Source of the DNA: Pomacea canaliculata
Taxonomy: Eukaryota > Mollusca > Gastropoda > Architaenioglossa > Ampullariidae
NCBI RefSeq assembly: GCF_003073045.1
Contig: NC_037592.1
Span: forward strand, 6,499,924 to 6,563,923
Length of the DNA: 64,000 bases
Reading direction: 5' to 3'
The translations under genes were made by a program, and so were the position numbers. The notes under the pieces are model-generated. The model had not been told where the DNA came from and did not search any database. It was given only the letters and a program-made list of their open reading frames with translations. This document shows, in pieces, positions 40,801 to 52,500 of the stretch. Each line of letters opens with the position of its first letter. Within the stretch, counting starts at the first letter, position 1.

Positions 40801-42150
40801 CTGCTGTTGCTGTAAAACTGCATTTTGTAGGACATGCTGCTGCACTGCTGTTGCGACATGTTGCTGAGCTGCAGCAGCCTGTGAAATTGACTGGCCAGAA
40901 TTGTCAGAATTGTTTGAAGGGTCAAGTTCAGCTGATGAAATGAGGTCATCAGCCCATGTGAACCCCACTGCATCTTCTAAATTTGGTGAGACCTATAAAT
41001 AAGGATACTAATCTGTTCAACACTGATTATTAATGTGCACTTAAAGGACTACTTGAGAACTAATAAAGGCCTGGTGGGGGGGGGGGGGGCGGGGACAGAT
41101 TAAAAGCAGCAAAAACAAAACAAAAAAAAACACACCCAAAAGCAAAAAACAAACTGTTTACTCGCCAAAATATTTATGCCTTTTACAGTGAAATTCAAAG
41201 TGGTGTATAGTTATTTCGCTCAAAATAACTGTAACTGAAGTACTCTTTTCGAAATTCAAACCTCTTTAAAAAAAACAAAAAAACAACAACTCTAGTTTTG
41301 TTGTACAAGGCATTATGCCTGTTCTTTGTTTAATAGTTACTACAGATTTTCTTTAGGGTAATAATCCCCTCCCCAAAACTACAAAAACTGGTAGAGTCAA
41401 TCACACTTACAGCAGAGTTTCCAACATCTATGAAATTGAAGATGTTTGGATCTCTGAAATACAGATTTAAAAAAAAAGTAAAGATGAAAAGTATACATGG
41501 TTGCAAGAACAAATGCTAAAACATGGAGTGCTTGTATTATAAAACTGATTCCTGTTTTTTTTTTTTAATAGTTTGATAAAATAGTTTAACAGAAATATGC
41601 CGTTTTCATTACACACTTGCTTAAAAATTTAACCATTCATCCATCCAAAGGTTTATAAAACCATAGCATTCTTTCAAAACTGATATACATCCAAACATCA
41701 ATTTATAATTTCAGCATACAAGGTTAGTTGTGTTTGTGCATTCATGCCCTATTTCCAGATACTTTCATCTACAGCTCATAACAAAAGTTCTTACATGCTA
41801 TCATCCACAGTTCCAAGTACATTTTGATCCATCTCAGCAGAAGGTACTGGGGAAGATGGAAAAATCAACAATTGCATTATTTACAGCAAACATACTGCAT
41901 ATGAAAGAATGGTGGTGTACAAAAGCATTTTATTTTCCACAAAACTATCCAAAAGCTTCAAAGTGGCGATGGGGAGGATAGTCTGTCCTTTGTAAGTAGT
42001 ATTTTTCACTTTAATACACATTAAAATATATTCTCTCACATAATGAGGAAAAACTGAGAATGCACTCTTACTCATTATACACAGACAGAAAATGTGCACT
42101 TACACATTACACACTGACAGGGACTTGAGCTTTGCTCTCTTTTTCTTCAT
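27009..42150 (-). CDS. BICRA: BICRA/BICRAL (GLTSCR1) homologue, GBAF chromatin-remodelling subunit
   Basis: Seventeen coding exons (minus strand): 42150-42104, 41453-41411, 40992-40676, 40403-40022, 39712-39533, 39187-39040, 38752-38514, 38356-38126, 37630-36032, 35767-35621, 32018-31848, 31727-31554, 31282-31188, 30017-29869, 29767-29673, 29362-29260, 28876-27009. All junction phases agree, giving 1995 aa. The N-terminus (SVCNVDPNIFNFIDVG) matches the vertebrate LLDVICDPQALNDFLHG motif. A Gln/Ser/Thr-rich half follows, with a poly-Lys run and a predicted helix LLNIQTEITRLQKK. The GLTSCR domain is at about 1250-1355 (RRLLRYHVFQ, MLAKYRLLLLQEST). Then come an acidic tract, a KLVIR motif, a Lys/Glu motif (LDLKISEIKREIKKE) and C-terminal SIL motifs. 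In vertebrates this protein scaffolds the BRD9-containing non-canonical BAF complex through the GLTSCR domain. Invertebrates generally have a single gene for BICRA and BICRAL, so the symbol covers both. The start ATG is the first in its exon; an upstream 5' UTR exon is inferred. Confidence 0.9.
29260..30017 (-). CDS. BICRA: BICRA exons encoding the GLTSCR domain
   Basis: Three short exons (30017-29869, 29767-29673, 29362-29260) with the end of the preceding exon carry the GLTSCR domain. The order is HQQLSRD and LAPDTKSGFHTSREACRRLL, then RYHVFQFSGPSPEEFEQ, then ADDDFESISEELIEKKDTML and AKYRLLLLQEST, then RGFPSSEMVFIQRMMNQD. This aligns by eye with human BICRA LHPDYKTAFPSFEDALHRLL, PYHVYQGALPSPSDY, LNKYRLLLLEESRR and SAEMVMIDRMF. 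In vertebrates this domain anchors the protein in the GBAF/ncBAF complex. Confidence 0.92.
32488..33034. mobile_element. Non-autonomous pogo/Tigger-like DNA transposon (MITE)
   Basis: A 547-base element in BICRA intron 10. It starts CAGTCAAATCTCC and ends with the inverted copy gagagatttgactg, flanked on both sides by TA, the target duplication typical of Tc1/mariner/pogo elements. The subterminal words gggaccgagcaaaagtggca and tggcatagta occur near both ends and once internally, as direct and inverted copies. The centre is CpG-rich and has no transposase frame. Fresh CpGs inside an otherwise CpG-poor intron suggest a fairly recent insertion. Confidence 0.85.
33036..35374. other. Rest of BICRA intron 10; possible decayed coding relic
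   Basis: The stretch 33540-34490 has interrupted plus-strand frames with protein-like composition (for example NLAGQEKIKRLEKVLQVGKD and MIHHHSVLNMLKWNKAITDW). They are broken by stops and shifts. I do not recognise a family. It may be an old processed pseudogene or transposon relic. Elsewhere in the intron I see only AT-rich DNA. Confidence 0.25.
35375..35489 (+). repeat. Interspersed repeat, copy 1
   Basis: Begins tttagtttattccttgttac, continues through cctcgaggtgcataaggccg and ends near gcccataaaaat. It matches, in reverse orientation, the copy at 61783-61858, with an extra insertion of about 30 bases here. It lies in BICRA intron 10, about 130 bases upstream of the exon 35621-35767 on plus coordinates. 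The family is not identified. Confidence 0.7.
36032..37630 (-). CDS. BICRA: BICRA large internal exon (Gln/Ser-rich)
   Basis: One 1599-base exon encodes 533 residues in phase 0 at both ends. It contains Gln-rich tracts, the conserved-looking DDSYMDMFGGVTLDH segment, a Pro-rich run leading into eight lysines (a probable nuclear localisation signal), and a charged helix with EEKRTLLNIQTEITRLQKK and AERIQLQQLDMQRRKLV. That helix is a plausible coiled coil and the best-ordered part of the exon. The rest is low-complexity and probably disordered, as in vertebrate BICRA. Confidence 0.88.
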
Positions 42151-42164
42151 CTTTTCCTGTGATA
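42104..42164 (-). CDS. BICRA: BICRA first coding exon
   Basis: The acceptor ttttcttttctag precedes this exon and a gtaagt donor follows it, so at least one untranslated exon lies upstream. The first ATG is at 42150 and reads MKKKRAKLKSLSVCNV. The next exon (41453-41411) continues DPNIFNFIDVGNSA. The joined VCNVDPNIFNFIDVG lines up with human BICRA VICDPQALNDFLHG, which supports both the start and the splice. Confidence 0.75.
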
Positions 42165-44228
42165 CTAGAAAAGAAAAAAAAAATGGTTTGAATGTTTCAC
42201 ACTTCAGCTATTAAAAGTATACATACTTCAGACACAAAAGACATCTGAAGTATCTATCTGAAGATAGGGTTTAACAAAAATAAGTAGGAGAAAAACTCAG
42301 AATTATTAATATGAAAATGTGTTCTTTCTCTCTCACACACATACTACTCAACATTTTGATATGTTTACAATAAATAGCAAAAAGCTATCGCATTATAGTC
42401 CAAGGGTTTGACTGTTGTCATTATTATTGTTTTAATCTTAATCTGCATTTCCTACATCCCCAGATACATGTTGTGATAAAAGGCTTATCTTCTCAAATCT
42501 AATTCAAAATTTCTATCAACAAGAAAAAAAAAAAGCTGAGGCTCACAAGCACCAATGAAACATACTGCTAAGCTGGCGCAAGCAATCCGAATATAAAACA
42601 CACAAACTAGGTGGAAAGGAGATCAAATGTATGAATTATAACCCACATTAACTCCCTTCCCATCTTCAGTATCATAAAATTTTTCTAAAATTATTTGCCT
42701 TTAATCTAAACAATCTAAATTCTAAGCAGAATTGTAGTTACACAGGTACCCCTCCTTCTTCCTCCTTCATCAAAGGGCTCTCTCTGCATTCTCAACTTCT
42801 GAAGAAAAGTTAGTGGTCTCCACTTAAACATCACCTAAACTTTTGTTTTCTCAGTAATTAAAAGCATTCCTTTTTTTATTTTTACAGATGAAACTCTCAG
42901 AACTACAATTCCCCCAACAGATTACAACTGTGCATGGTATTAGTACTGTTGAGACAAAGGAATGTTTTGAGGAATGCCACACCAATGATAACTGAACTCC
43001 ATAGCTAAAATGTTGACAAGTGGTGACAGCCAAGTGGAGAAGGCATTAAGGCATTTAAGCATTCTTTTCTGACTGGCAGCATGAGGCTAACTCAGATTGA
43101 CTGGGACTACAGGGGCACTTCCTTAATGCCTTTAGTCAATCTCATGACATTTTGTTATGAAGCATCATGAACCTAATGACCAATGTTATGGTAAGGTGTA
43201 GTGGCATACTGCCCATGAACATGATTTTAGTATTGGAGAAGAAAGCAAAAACAAACTTTTCAAATTCTATAATAAGAAACCAGATCTGGAAAATAAATGA
43301 AACATCATCTGTGATGCTTCCAAAGAAACATTGCTCTTGTAAACCAGTACAGGATAACAAAATCAGCATAAGTCCCAAGGGCTATTTCAGTATACACTAT
43401 CCTCTTCCCTCTCATCCCTACAGATGCCGAATGGTTTTGTCTATAAAAGCCGGTGCAAGGAATTGCTTATACTGGATACTTTCACTTAAATGAGTCTATG
43501 TTTAATTAACGCTACCTCTTCTTACCAAAGTTGGTAGTGTGTTGCATGTAAGAAGATATGTAGTTTATCTTGAGCACTTTGGAGGTGAACATGTTTACAC
43601 ATTTAAAACTTGTAAAAATAGTTGTCTGAAACATAACACAACTTCTTGTGTTTCAAATTTAAACATAATTTGCTAGTCAATGACCATTTAATGTTGATGC
43701 AGTATTTTCCACGTCAAAAAGCTAAAAATGGCAAAATAACAGACATATTGGTCTCCTCCTACATCACCATGTTATTTTTGTTAACAGTTTTTTACTGTAT
43801 CCAGTTCAATGTTTAAAATTTAATCAGATCAAGCACATAATGACATTTTTACTGCATAAATACATCTTATTCAGAATGAAGTTCTAAACACTAGCCCATG
43901 TATCTGATGTACCCTAAATCAGTTTAATCTGATAAAGTATAGACACATCAATTTTTATAACTATACTATGACATATTAATCCAAAGGGTATTTATCATAT
44001 GTGAACTGGCTTTTCCAACTGCACTTTTTTTGGGTATAGGACAAATTCAAGCCATGGTGTTAAACAAAACTGTGAACACATTCAAGAGTCTCAGTAAACA
44101 ATACCTGCAATTTAGCTTAATACTATTACTGTATTCAGTTCATTTTGGTAGTAACATTAATGTTTCCATGCTCAAGTCAAAAGTTTGAGGATTTTTCTTT
44201 TTGGTTCGTGTCGTTATATTCCCTTACC
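42165..44228 (-). other. 5' UTR intron of BICRA
   Basis: No coding frames of interest. On the minus strand a consensus AG|GTAAGGG donor sits at 44228/44227. A second candidate donor, ACG|GTGAGT, is at 45055/45054. Either could end a 5' UTR exon that splices to the acceptor at 42164. The short frames near 43170-43490 lack any recognisable motif. Confidence 0.4.
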
Positions 44229-44399
44229 TAGCTGATTTCAGTTTAAACAAGTTGACATCAGGGTCACTTAGCCTTGCATAAAGATCTTGACATTTTCGAT
44301 ACTGCAAGCTACCAGGTGAAATGGTATGTAATAAACTTGTTACATATAGGTCCTTTTATTCAGTCTTCTAAAACAACTGACAGGTGTGTGGATTCCCGC

Positions 44400-46060
44400 G
44401 TACCCTTCGGAAATAGCCAGCGTTTGATTTTGTATAAATTGTTAGCAATACGAAATATTGAACACGGTGACCTAAATAAGTTTCATAGAAAGATTTTAGT
44501 ATATCATATAGTAGGTATGGATTCGGCACTATGGGTGAGACAAAAAACAAAACACAAACACACACAAGCTAATGTAATGAACGCGCTACTCGTACAGTCT
44601 TCCTTCGCTTGGATTGTGGTAGTTCAGAACTGAACGATAAGCCCTGACGAAAGTTTCTAGGCTTATACGTTTGACGACAACGCCTAAACATGCACATCAA
44701 CAGGGAAAAGAAATAGGAAATCTGTGGCAAACGCAAAGCGGGATGCCAACCCCTGAATTTGCTCGAGTTCAAAGCTTGTGCGAGCCATGGAGTTGCGACG
44801 AGCTTGCTGGCTTTCTGCCGCCAACCAACGTCGCAGTTTGCGCTCGCCGTCTCTCAGATGACCTCATACAAGAGAATGCATTAGTGCACGGAGAAGTACA
44901 AACAGAGATGATTTGTTTGGTACCAGTTATAGTAAGATAGGATGCGTGGTTTTTGCATTTGTAAGCCCCTAAACTGCTCCACTGCACGATTACGTCTATG
45001 TACGCGTGCCTTCCCTGCGAATTTTATCTAAAATAATATTCTACGTTCACTCACCGTCATGTAAGCGTGCCAATGATTAACGGGGTTCACAATTTGCATT
45101 GCAGGGGCGGTATTAACCTTTGACCTTTCGCTTGAAATGTTCTTGAATGACTTTCCTGGTACAATAGCCAAAGAGTCTTAAGTACGACTAGTAAAATGTT
45201 GACTGTGAAGTTAAGGGGCGTATATCTAAGGCCATCAGAAGACGACCAGATTCCGTAACACAGCCAAATTCCTCCTCGGCCAGATGCATTTCGTCTACTC
45301 AAAAAGTGATGACGTCAGAGCGCGTGACTGGCAGTGGCGACAGTGACACACAAAGCAGCCATTTATAGCCGGGTGTTGGTAACAGAGAATGGCAACAAGG
45401 CGAGAGGGTGGTAGTGCGCGCAGAGGGGCTTTACGGTGCAAGCTTGATGGCCCGCCCACTCTCAATACGCCAGCCTTTGTTGCGGAACTGAACCTAAATT
45501 TTACATAACGCGGAGTTTTGAAGATCAAATTCAGAGGTGACAGCAATCCTCTCTCGTAAATTAAAGAACGATCTGTGTACTTGTAAATCGATAATACGTA
45601 TCTCACGGATGTGTAAATAAGTAAACTTCGTGATGCATATTTCCTTTGGAGTACGCACAAACAAAAATGTCGATTGTAGTCATCAGTCGAAAACTTGCGA
45701 TTAAAAAGGGGAGAGTTACGAAGAAGTGAGATCCTAGCGAGCTATATACTGCATGGTGTCGAAAATAAATCAGGTTTGTAAACTTAGTGTTCCAACGATA
45801 ATGTTTACATCTATCGGAGATCGATGCGCTCATCTTAACACTAATCGTAGTAGCCACGAATAGTAACTATAGAACGTTTTCGCAATAGAAGGGTACACCA
45901 GGGTAGATTTTTCAGTAAATGTAAATAACTGAAAGCGATAGGATGATGTGTTTTCATTCGTTTTATGAATGTCAACATTTATGTGGAAACATGGTTTCTT
46001 CCATGATGTTTAAAATCATAGAAAGAAAACATCAAACGGATTTTAAATATCAAAGGTAAA
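44400..46060. promoter_or_regulatory. CpG-rich head-to-head promoter region of BICRA and TYSND1
   Basis: This is the only sizeable CpG-rich, complex block between two CpG-poor gene bodies transcribed in opposite directions. It contains the palindromic CRE/ATF site tgacgtca at 45310-45317 and minus-strand 5' UTR donor candidates at 44228 and 45055. A plus-strand donor candidate (aaag|gtaaag at 46055/46056) could serve TYSND1. Transcription starts are inferred, not seen. A 39-codon plus-strand frame starting at 45389 lies in it. Confidence 0.5.
45310..45317. promoter_or_regulatory. Consensus CRE (CREB/ATF) site
   Basis: Perfect 8-bp palindrome tgacgtca, in the CpG-rich interval between the divergent BICRA and TYSND1 genes. 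Full-site CREs are most often functional close to transcription starts in CpG-rich promoters. Confidence 0.5.
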
Positions 46061-46595
46061 GATCGTTTCAAGTTATACAACAGTTGGATTGTATGATATC
46101 TAATTACACCCTTTGGAAACCACCCGCCGGGGACGTTTTACACACTTTAAAAAATGAACATTTGAATGCACTGTGCCAATTTAATTGTAGTGTTTAAATT
46201 GTTGCATTCGCTTTTTTTAAATTTGACAACAACAGTTTCAGAGGAATCAAGAATTAGTGTTCAGTATGCAAGAATGATAGTCATGATGATGTAACAGAAA
46301 AACTGCCCTTAGTGCACTTTTTTCAATTTGGTGTTATTGCATGATACGTGTTAGTTCCTTCAGGTTCATTGGATAATTATTTCATGTCCATGATGAATTA
46401 TTTATGCACTTAAAGGTTAAATTTTCACATATTATTAACTTAAAAACAAATTACTTTCTCTCCACTTTGATAGTCTTCTGTATGTTATATGTAAATTAAA
46501 TGCTTCTCGATTAGTCTTTGTGATATCTTGAGTTCAAGCAGGTTACAATTTTACAGAAGAAAGAATTATTGCTCCCCTGTTTTTCACTTGCAGAA

Positions 46596-49500
46596 ATGGC
46601 AACTAACAAAAGAAAAACAATGTTTAAACCAGCCTGTGTTGTGACAATTACCCATGGGGATATTCATGCAAACAAAGGTTCTTGCTGTGGAATTCTGATT
46701 GATACATCCATTGGGTATGTTCTTTCTCATGGCTCCATTCTTGCTTCTTGTCTTCTAAAAGGATTGAGGTTAAATCAGGGAGAACATACGTTAAACACTT
46801 TCATTAATAATAAGAACCTGATGTGTGAAGTTCTTGCTGAGGAATCTCCAGACTTGTGGAATTCTAACCAGACTGGAAACTTGCATGAAACTCCGTCTAT
46901 TGAAACTGCAGTAACAAGTGTTTCAACTGACAATCAGATTTCAAAAGACCTGCAACACATCAAGTGGAGAAGTGACGTGCACTCTTTTGTCAGTTTTTCT
47001 GCTAGCATTGTAGACATTTTTAAGTGTTCAGCATTCCAAAGTGCTTTGGAACGGCTGATGCCAGATTCCTCCTGGGAACTGGTGGATAGGAAGGGTGAAA
47101 AACAAAATTCAGATGATGCAGTTCTGGATGACACTCAGAACCAGGACATGCACAGCTTATTGAGTTATTTTGTTTTGTTGAAGCTACATAACTGGACTCC
47201 ATACAAAAGTAAAGAGGTAGTTCGTCCTGCAGAGTACTGTCAGATTGGTGAACAGGTAGAAATATGTTCTACTCCGTTTGGTGGTTTTAAACCAGAAGCA
47301 TTCCTCAACTCTTATAGTCATGGAATAATCAGTAACTTAGCAGGAAGGGACAATTGCCTCATTTTATCTGATGCAAGATGCATTCCTGGTGGAGAAGGAG
47401 CCCCACTCTACACCATAATCCATTCCAAAAGGTAACACTATAATAATAGCACATTATTATCTTAACAAGCTTTGCTATTGTGGTTGCAATTTTTAAGTTT
47501 TCATCATTGACAGCTAGTCTGCATGTTAACTCATTTACACAGATAAGTGGCGACATGCAGGGAAAGGGTTAAATAGATGTCTCAGCAGACAAAAAAAAAC
47601 CATTTTGTTGTTTGCTGGTTTGATTACATTTAAGCAGATTTGTTTGTCATTGGATTTGTTTCTCCATTCTTCAGATATCTGACAGGTATTGTTGTAGCAT
47701 CTCTGTGCTGGAAGAATGATGAATGGATTGGCTTTTGCATCTCATGTGCCATTGATAAAATTTTAGACAGTCTGCCAACTGATAAAATGAGTTGTATTCA
47801 CCGTTACATCAGGGGAGTTCCACCTTCTGATGGTGGAGAGAGATCTTTATTAGGTAAATAAAATTGGAAATATTGACATGCTTGTATGTGGGAATGGCAA
47901 CTGTTAAAGAGTTGATGAGGCACCTGTCGGGCGTAGCATTCTAGTGGAAGCATAACAGTAATGCTGTTATTTTAACCATTTTTTATGATTGCGTAAAATG
48001 TATGACAGCACTATAACAGTTTACATATGCTCTGCCCATACTGTGTTCTTACCTGCCAGCAAGTCAGTTGATTACCCCAGTTATTTTAAATCATCATGTT
48101 TGTAAAATGTATGATTGAGGCATGCTTTTGGGGTAAATTTCATTTGCTTATTCTTTATTGAGAAACTTCTAGTGTGCTAATTGAAATTGATAAACTAAAG
48201 ACTATAGTGAAGTGGAAGATGTGGATGATAGTAGGAACAGTATGACTTGTGAACATTTGCTTAAGCTGTGAATATATATTTTATCTGATTTAGCTTTATG
48301 ATTTGTTACATGCAGGGTATATGCCCTTATTTCCTGTCACTGTGCTGCTGCAAGTTGGAAAGACGTGGGGCTCAGGGGTGATAATAGGCAAGAAGGAACG
48401 GCTGGTTCTGACATGCAGTCATGTTATAAAGGATGCTAACTTGTTCCCAGGTACAGAGATGACATCTTTTTTGTGTTCAAAATACTGTTTTTTAATTAAT
48501 TCATGTATCCATTTCCCTACCATTTTGTTGCATTATCAGAGAATCTGTGGCTGCTGGCAAAGGTATGGAGTTATAATTTTTAGCATTTGATGTGAAAAAT
48601 TTGAAACATTTATGAAAACCTTGGGGTGAGGTGGAATTAAACAACAGCACTTTTCAGAATACCTTACATAATATAGATAAATGTTGTCTCTGTCCACATT
48701 TTATTTTTAATTTGTGATCATGCAGCTAGCTCTTCCAGTTGAGTTTCTCTTACAGACTAACATGTTTCTTCTTCTTCTTCGTCGTTCACTCAAATGGACA
48801 CGCCTGCCTCCTGCACAAATGATGCTGTGCGCCGCAGGTCCTCCAGGCTGCCGTGTAGCTTCCTCAATACTGGCGTCTCATCAGTCCAAATGCGGTGCCT
48901 GAGTTCTTCGTGCATAGGACATTCTTGCAGTAGATGTGCTGTTGTCTGACTGCCTGTCTGGCACGGGCACTGGTCTGTCTGGCCGATTCGGAGCTTGGTG
49001 TAAAGGTGGTAATTGAGACGGTTGTGGCCTGTCCTCAGCCTGAAAATAATGACCTGCTCAGCTCTTGTAAGCAGGTAGTATGGGTCGTTTCGGTTGAAAC
49101 GTGGGTGCTGCTGCAGCCACTGGTTGTGCTGTTTGGCCTTTATGATGGATTTGACTTCGCTGTAGGTGGTGGACCTGTCTTGCTGCTCTTTTTTGGATCC
49201 TTCCTTGGCAAGAGTGTCTGCGGCTTCAAGGCTGAAGCAGTTGCCATTCAGACCGGTGCCACCCACGTTGAAAACAGTCCAGACACCTCCAACAACGTCG
49301 TCTTCTTTACGGACGCACTGTCTGTCCTGCAGGCCTTACAGACTGCCAGAGACAAGAAACTGAACGACCTGTCCACTGCTCTCTCCTCCTTATGCGGAGA
49401 CTGCACAGTCGTCTTACAGTGGATTCCCTCCCACTGTGGGATTTTTGGCAACTAACATGTTTAAGATGTTTATTTTACATTAAGCCATTTGGGTGGACAT

Positions 49501-52500
49501 AATTCTAATATTAGATGCTTATGATGCATTTTTGAAACTATCTTTTCGTTTACCACACCATCTGAAATTTTGCTGCTATGGGAGAGTTACTGTGTCAGAC
49601 AAGTGATGCTAGTATTCTCCATTGTTTTTGACTTTTGCAGTTGAGGCAAAGATTGGTTCTGATGACAGGCTTATCAAGACAGAGGTTATACATCGACAGC
49701 ATCCTTTGCACCATCAATTTGATCTAGGCCTTGTCAGACTTTCTTGTGGAGAACAACAGCTTGGCATGCAGAAAGATGTTGTAGAATGTGCCAAGCCTAC
49801 TGTTGGTAAGAGAGTGAGAGGGTGGGTGAGGGCCAAGAGTAACTTAATTTACTTATTATTTTTTTTTTGGTCATCCTGAACAAGCTGGTTGGAGCAAATT
49901 GTTTAATTTGGCTGCTTCTAAAATAGTATTATATAGTTCACAAAGTACAAAAGTAGTTTATGGATGATCTTTTAGATAAAATCCAACACTTAGATATTTA
50001 GATGGTGTGTAATCAAGTGAACATAGACATCTCTCATTCACCAAACACACAAATTTTGAACATGCAGATGGCATTTGTTGCAGGAATGAAAGTTTTTGCA
50101 GTTGGCTATGGTGTTTTTGGCGCTGAGCACAATCTTGCACCCTCTGTGACCTCAGGGGTCATCTCAAAAGTATTGCATTTTAAACACATTCCAGTGATGG
50201 TTCAGGTAGGCACGAGAGAATATTTTTCTTAATACAGAATTTTTCCATTTTTATTTTATGTACTTTCTTCCTCATTTATTTTAAACAATGAATACAGAAG
50301 TAAAAATTTAATAGTAGGAATGGTGCACCTTAATGATAGTCATTTGTTGCCTCAAGCTCTACAGGGAGGGTTTGTGTTCTTTTAACAAAAATCAACTTTT
50401 ACTTATCAGTCTTCCTGTAGTCACCGTTGCCATCACCTTGATTTGTGAATCTGTGATGCTGCCTGTACCTGTGTTTACCATTGACAGCCATTCCTGCCAT
50501 CAAAATGACTGTCATCTAATGATTTTCTCCAGCCCAGATAAAGAATGAAAAGGCCTATTTGTTTCTCATTGGCATTGGAAACAGCCATAAGTGTCAGTAC
50601 ATACTAGGACTGTCAGCATATATTTATATGATTAAAACACATTTTTGGCATTTTTTTTAAACACTATCCCATAAAGCATTTTTTTCAAGGTTGCATTTAT
50701 TGAGTTTCTTGAAGTGCATGTTGTTCTGCATTCCTTAAGCCTTGCACAGATCTCATGCTCTTATGGTATGTTCTAGCTATATTACAGCCATGCAGTATTT
50801 TATGTCTAGATTCACTAGCCAAGATACATGTGTCTGCAGACTACATGCGCTGTACATCCAGGAGCTAGTGGGGGCGCTCTGGTTGATGGTTTGGGGCGTT
50901 TGCTGGGTATCATTGTCTGCAATACGAGGTGCTTATTTTGTATTGTTATCAAGAAATGGTAGAAAAAGATTTTACAAAATGTAATAGTAGCAAAGGAATG
51001 GCAGATGAGCAGCTGATAAAAGACTGGTACACTCCATAATGTAAATATAAAGTCCATGAATAGGTCACGTGGCTCCAAGACCTTTCTCGTGAGGGCTCAA
51101 CTACTTATGCAGTTGGTGATTTTATTAAAATCAAATTTTAATGAAAGGATTGATTTCCTTGATTAAGGAGCTGCATTTTGATATGTCAGCTTGCCACTGC
51201 TGAGTAAGAAAGGTGATAACAGAGTCTTAGTGGCTGATGCTTGCAAACCGCAAAGGATATGCGAGGCAAATGTTAGACAAGAAGAGTCAAGAAATTGCAA
51301 TACTTATTAGGCTGGTGGATGCTAAACCTTTAGATAACTAATCAAGCCATATTTTTTTTAAGGACTTATTTCTTTGCATCCTTGTCAACATTTGGACACA
51401 CAACAACGTCCATGTTTACTTTTCTAAAAGGGAAACAAATCCATCTTTATTAGTTGAAGTTATAGGTGGGAATACTTTAAAACGATGGTTATATTTCTCA
51501 TTAAATACCTAAATTAACAGATAGGCTTACATCAAACAAAATTACTTGACTATCAACATATTTTTGCTTGTTTTCTCAATTTCTTGCTAAGTTACAGTTT
51601 GTTCTTTTCAAAGCCTTGTAACCTGACATTGACATGTGATTCAATTCTAAAATTTGATTGAGTCTTTTTTATATGTATCTAAACATTTTAAAGTTGGCTA
51701 AATAAAAATAGTAGTTTTGTAGGTTAACCATTTCCAAAAGAATTTTGAGTGAGTTATGACCGAAAAAAAAAGCAAGCTTTTAAAATTGTTTGTTTGGGCA
51801 CAATCTTGAATCATTTCCATGGCAACCGATAGCTTGTAAAAATCCACAGTTTTGTAAGTTTCAAAGAGAGAACAAATTATACAAGGTAGCGTGTAAACCT
51901 TCAACGTTTAATTTTTGAGCCATGTGTTGTTAACTTCTCTGCCCCTAAAGGCCATCCCTATTTTGCGAACACATGAATTCTCATGAACTTAAAGGTATAG
52001 CTTGTAAATATGAATTTAGATTGTAAATAATCACAAATGATACAGTGGTTTATTACATACCTTCTCAAAAATATCTCTTATGAAAAAATTTATCCTTACC
52101 TTAATTAAGCCTTAGCTTTTCTTTTTTATGCTGTTTCATATTGAAGGGATGAAGAAAATTGCTCGGGCAAATTGCACGCAATAACAGGTCATATTGTCAG
52201 ATCACTTAAACACAACTTTAAGTATTTATAAACACTTGGGATTATTCACAATAAGTAAAGTCAGTGTAAGATGTAAACTTAAAATGCTTCACATTCTTTG
52301 AAATATATCACCACCACATGTTCCCTCTTGCAAGTATTTCATGGTATGCAAAATATCATAGAAAATAGTTCTTTTAACATGGTTAAATAAAGCCGAACAG
52401 TTTAGCTAGTTAATATGCATTTGTTTCTCTTAGCCTGTGTACAACACATAATTTATAAAAAGTGTTTGTCTTCTGATGGAGCCATCATGGACTAACTCTT

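Noticed and set aside
45389..45508. 39-codon plus-strand frame MATRREGG...
   Set aside because: It lies in the CpG-rich promoter region with no homology seen. At most it is an upstream ORF in a TYSND1 5' leader.
46569..46595. Upstream in-frame ATG for TYSND1 (MLPCFSLAE)
   Set aside because: The segment is a pyrimidine-rich intron end with a cag acceptor just before MATNK, so it is probably not exonic.
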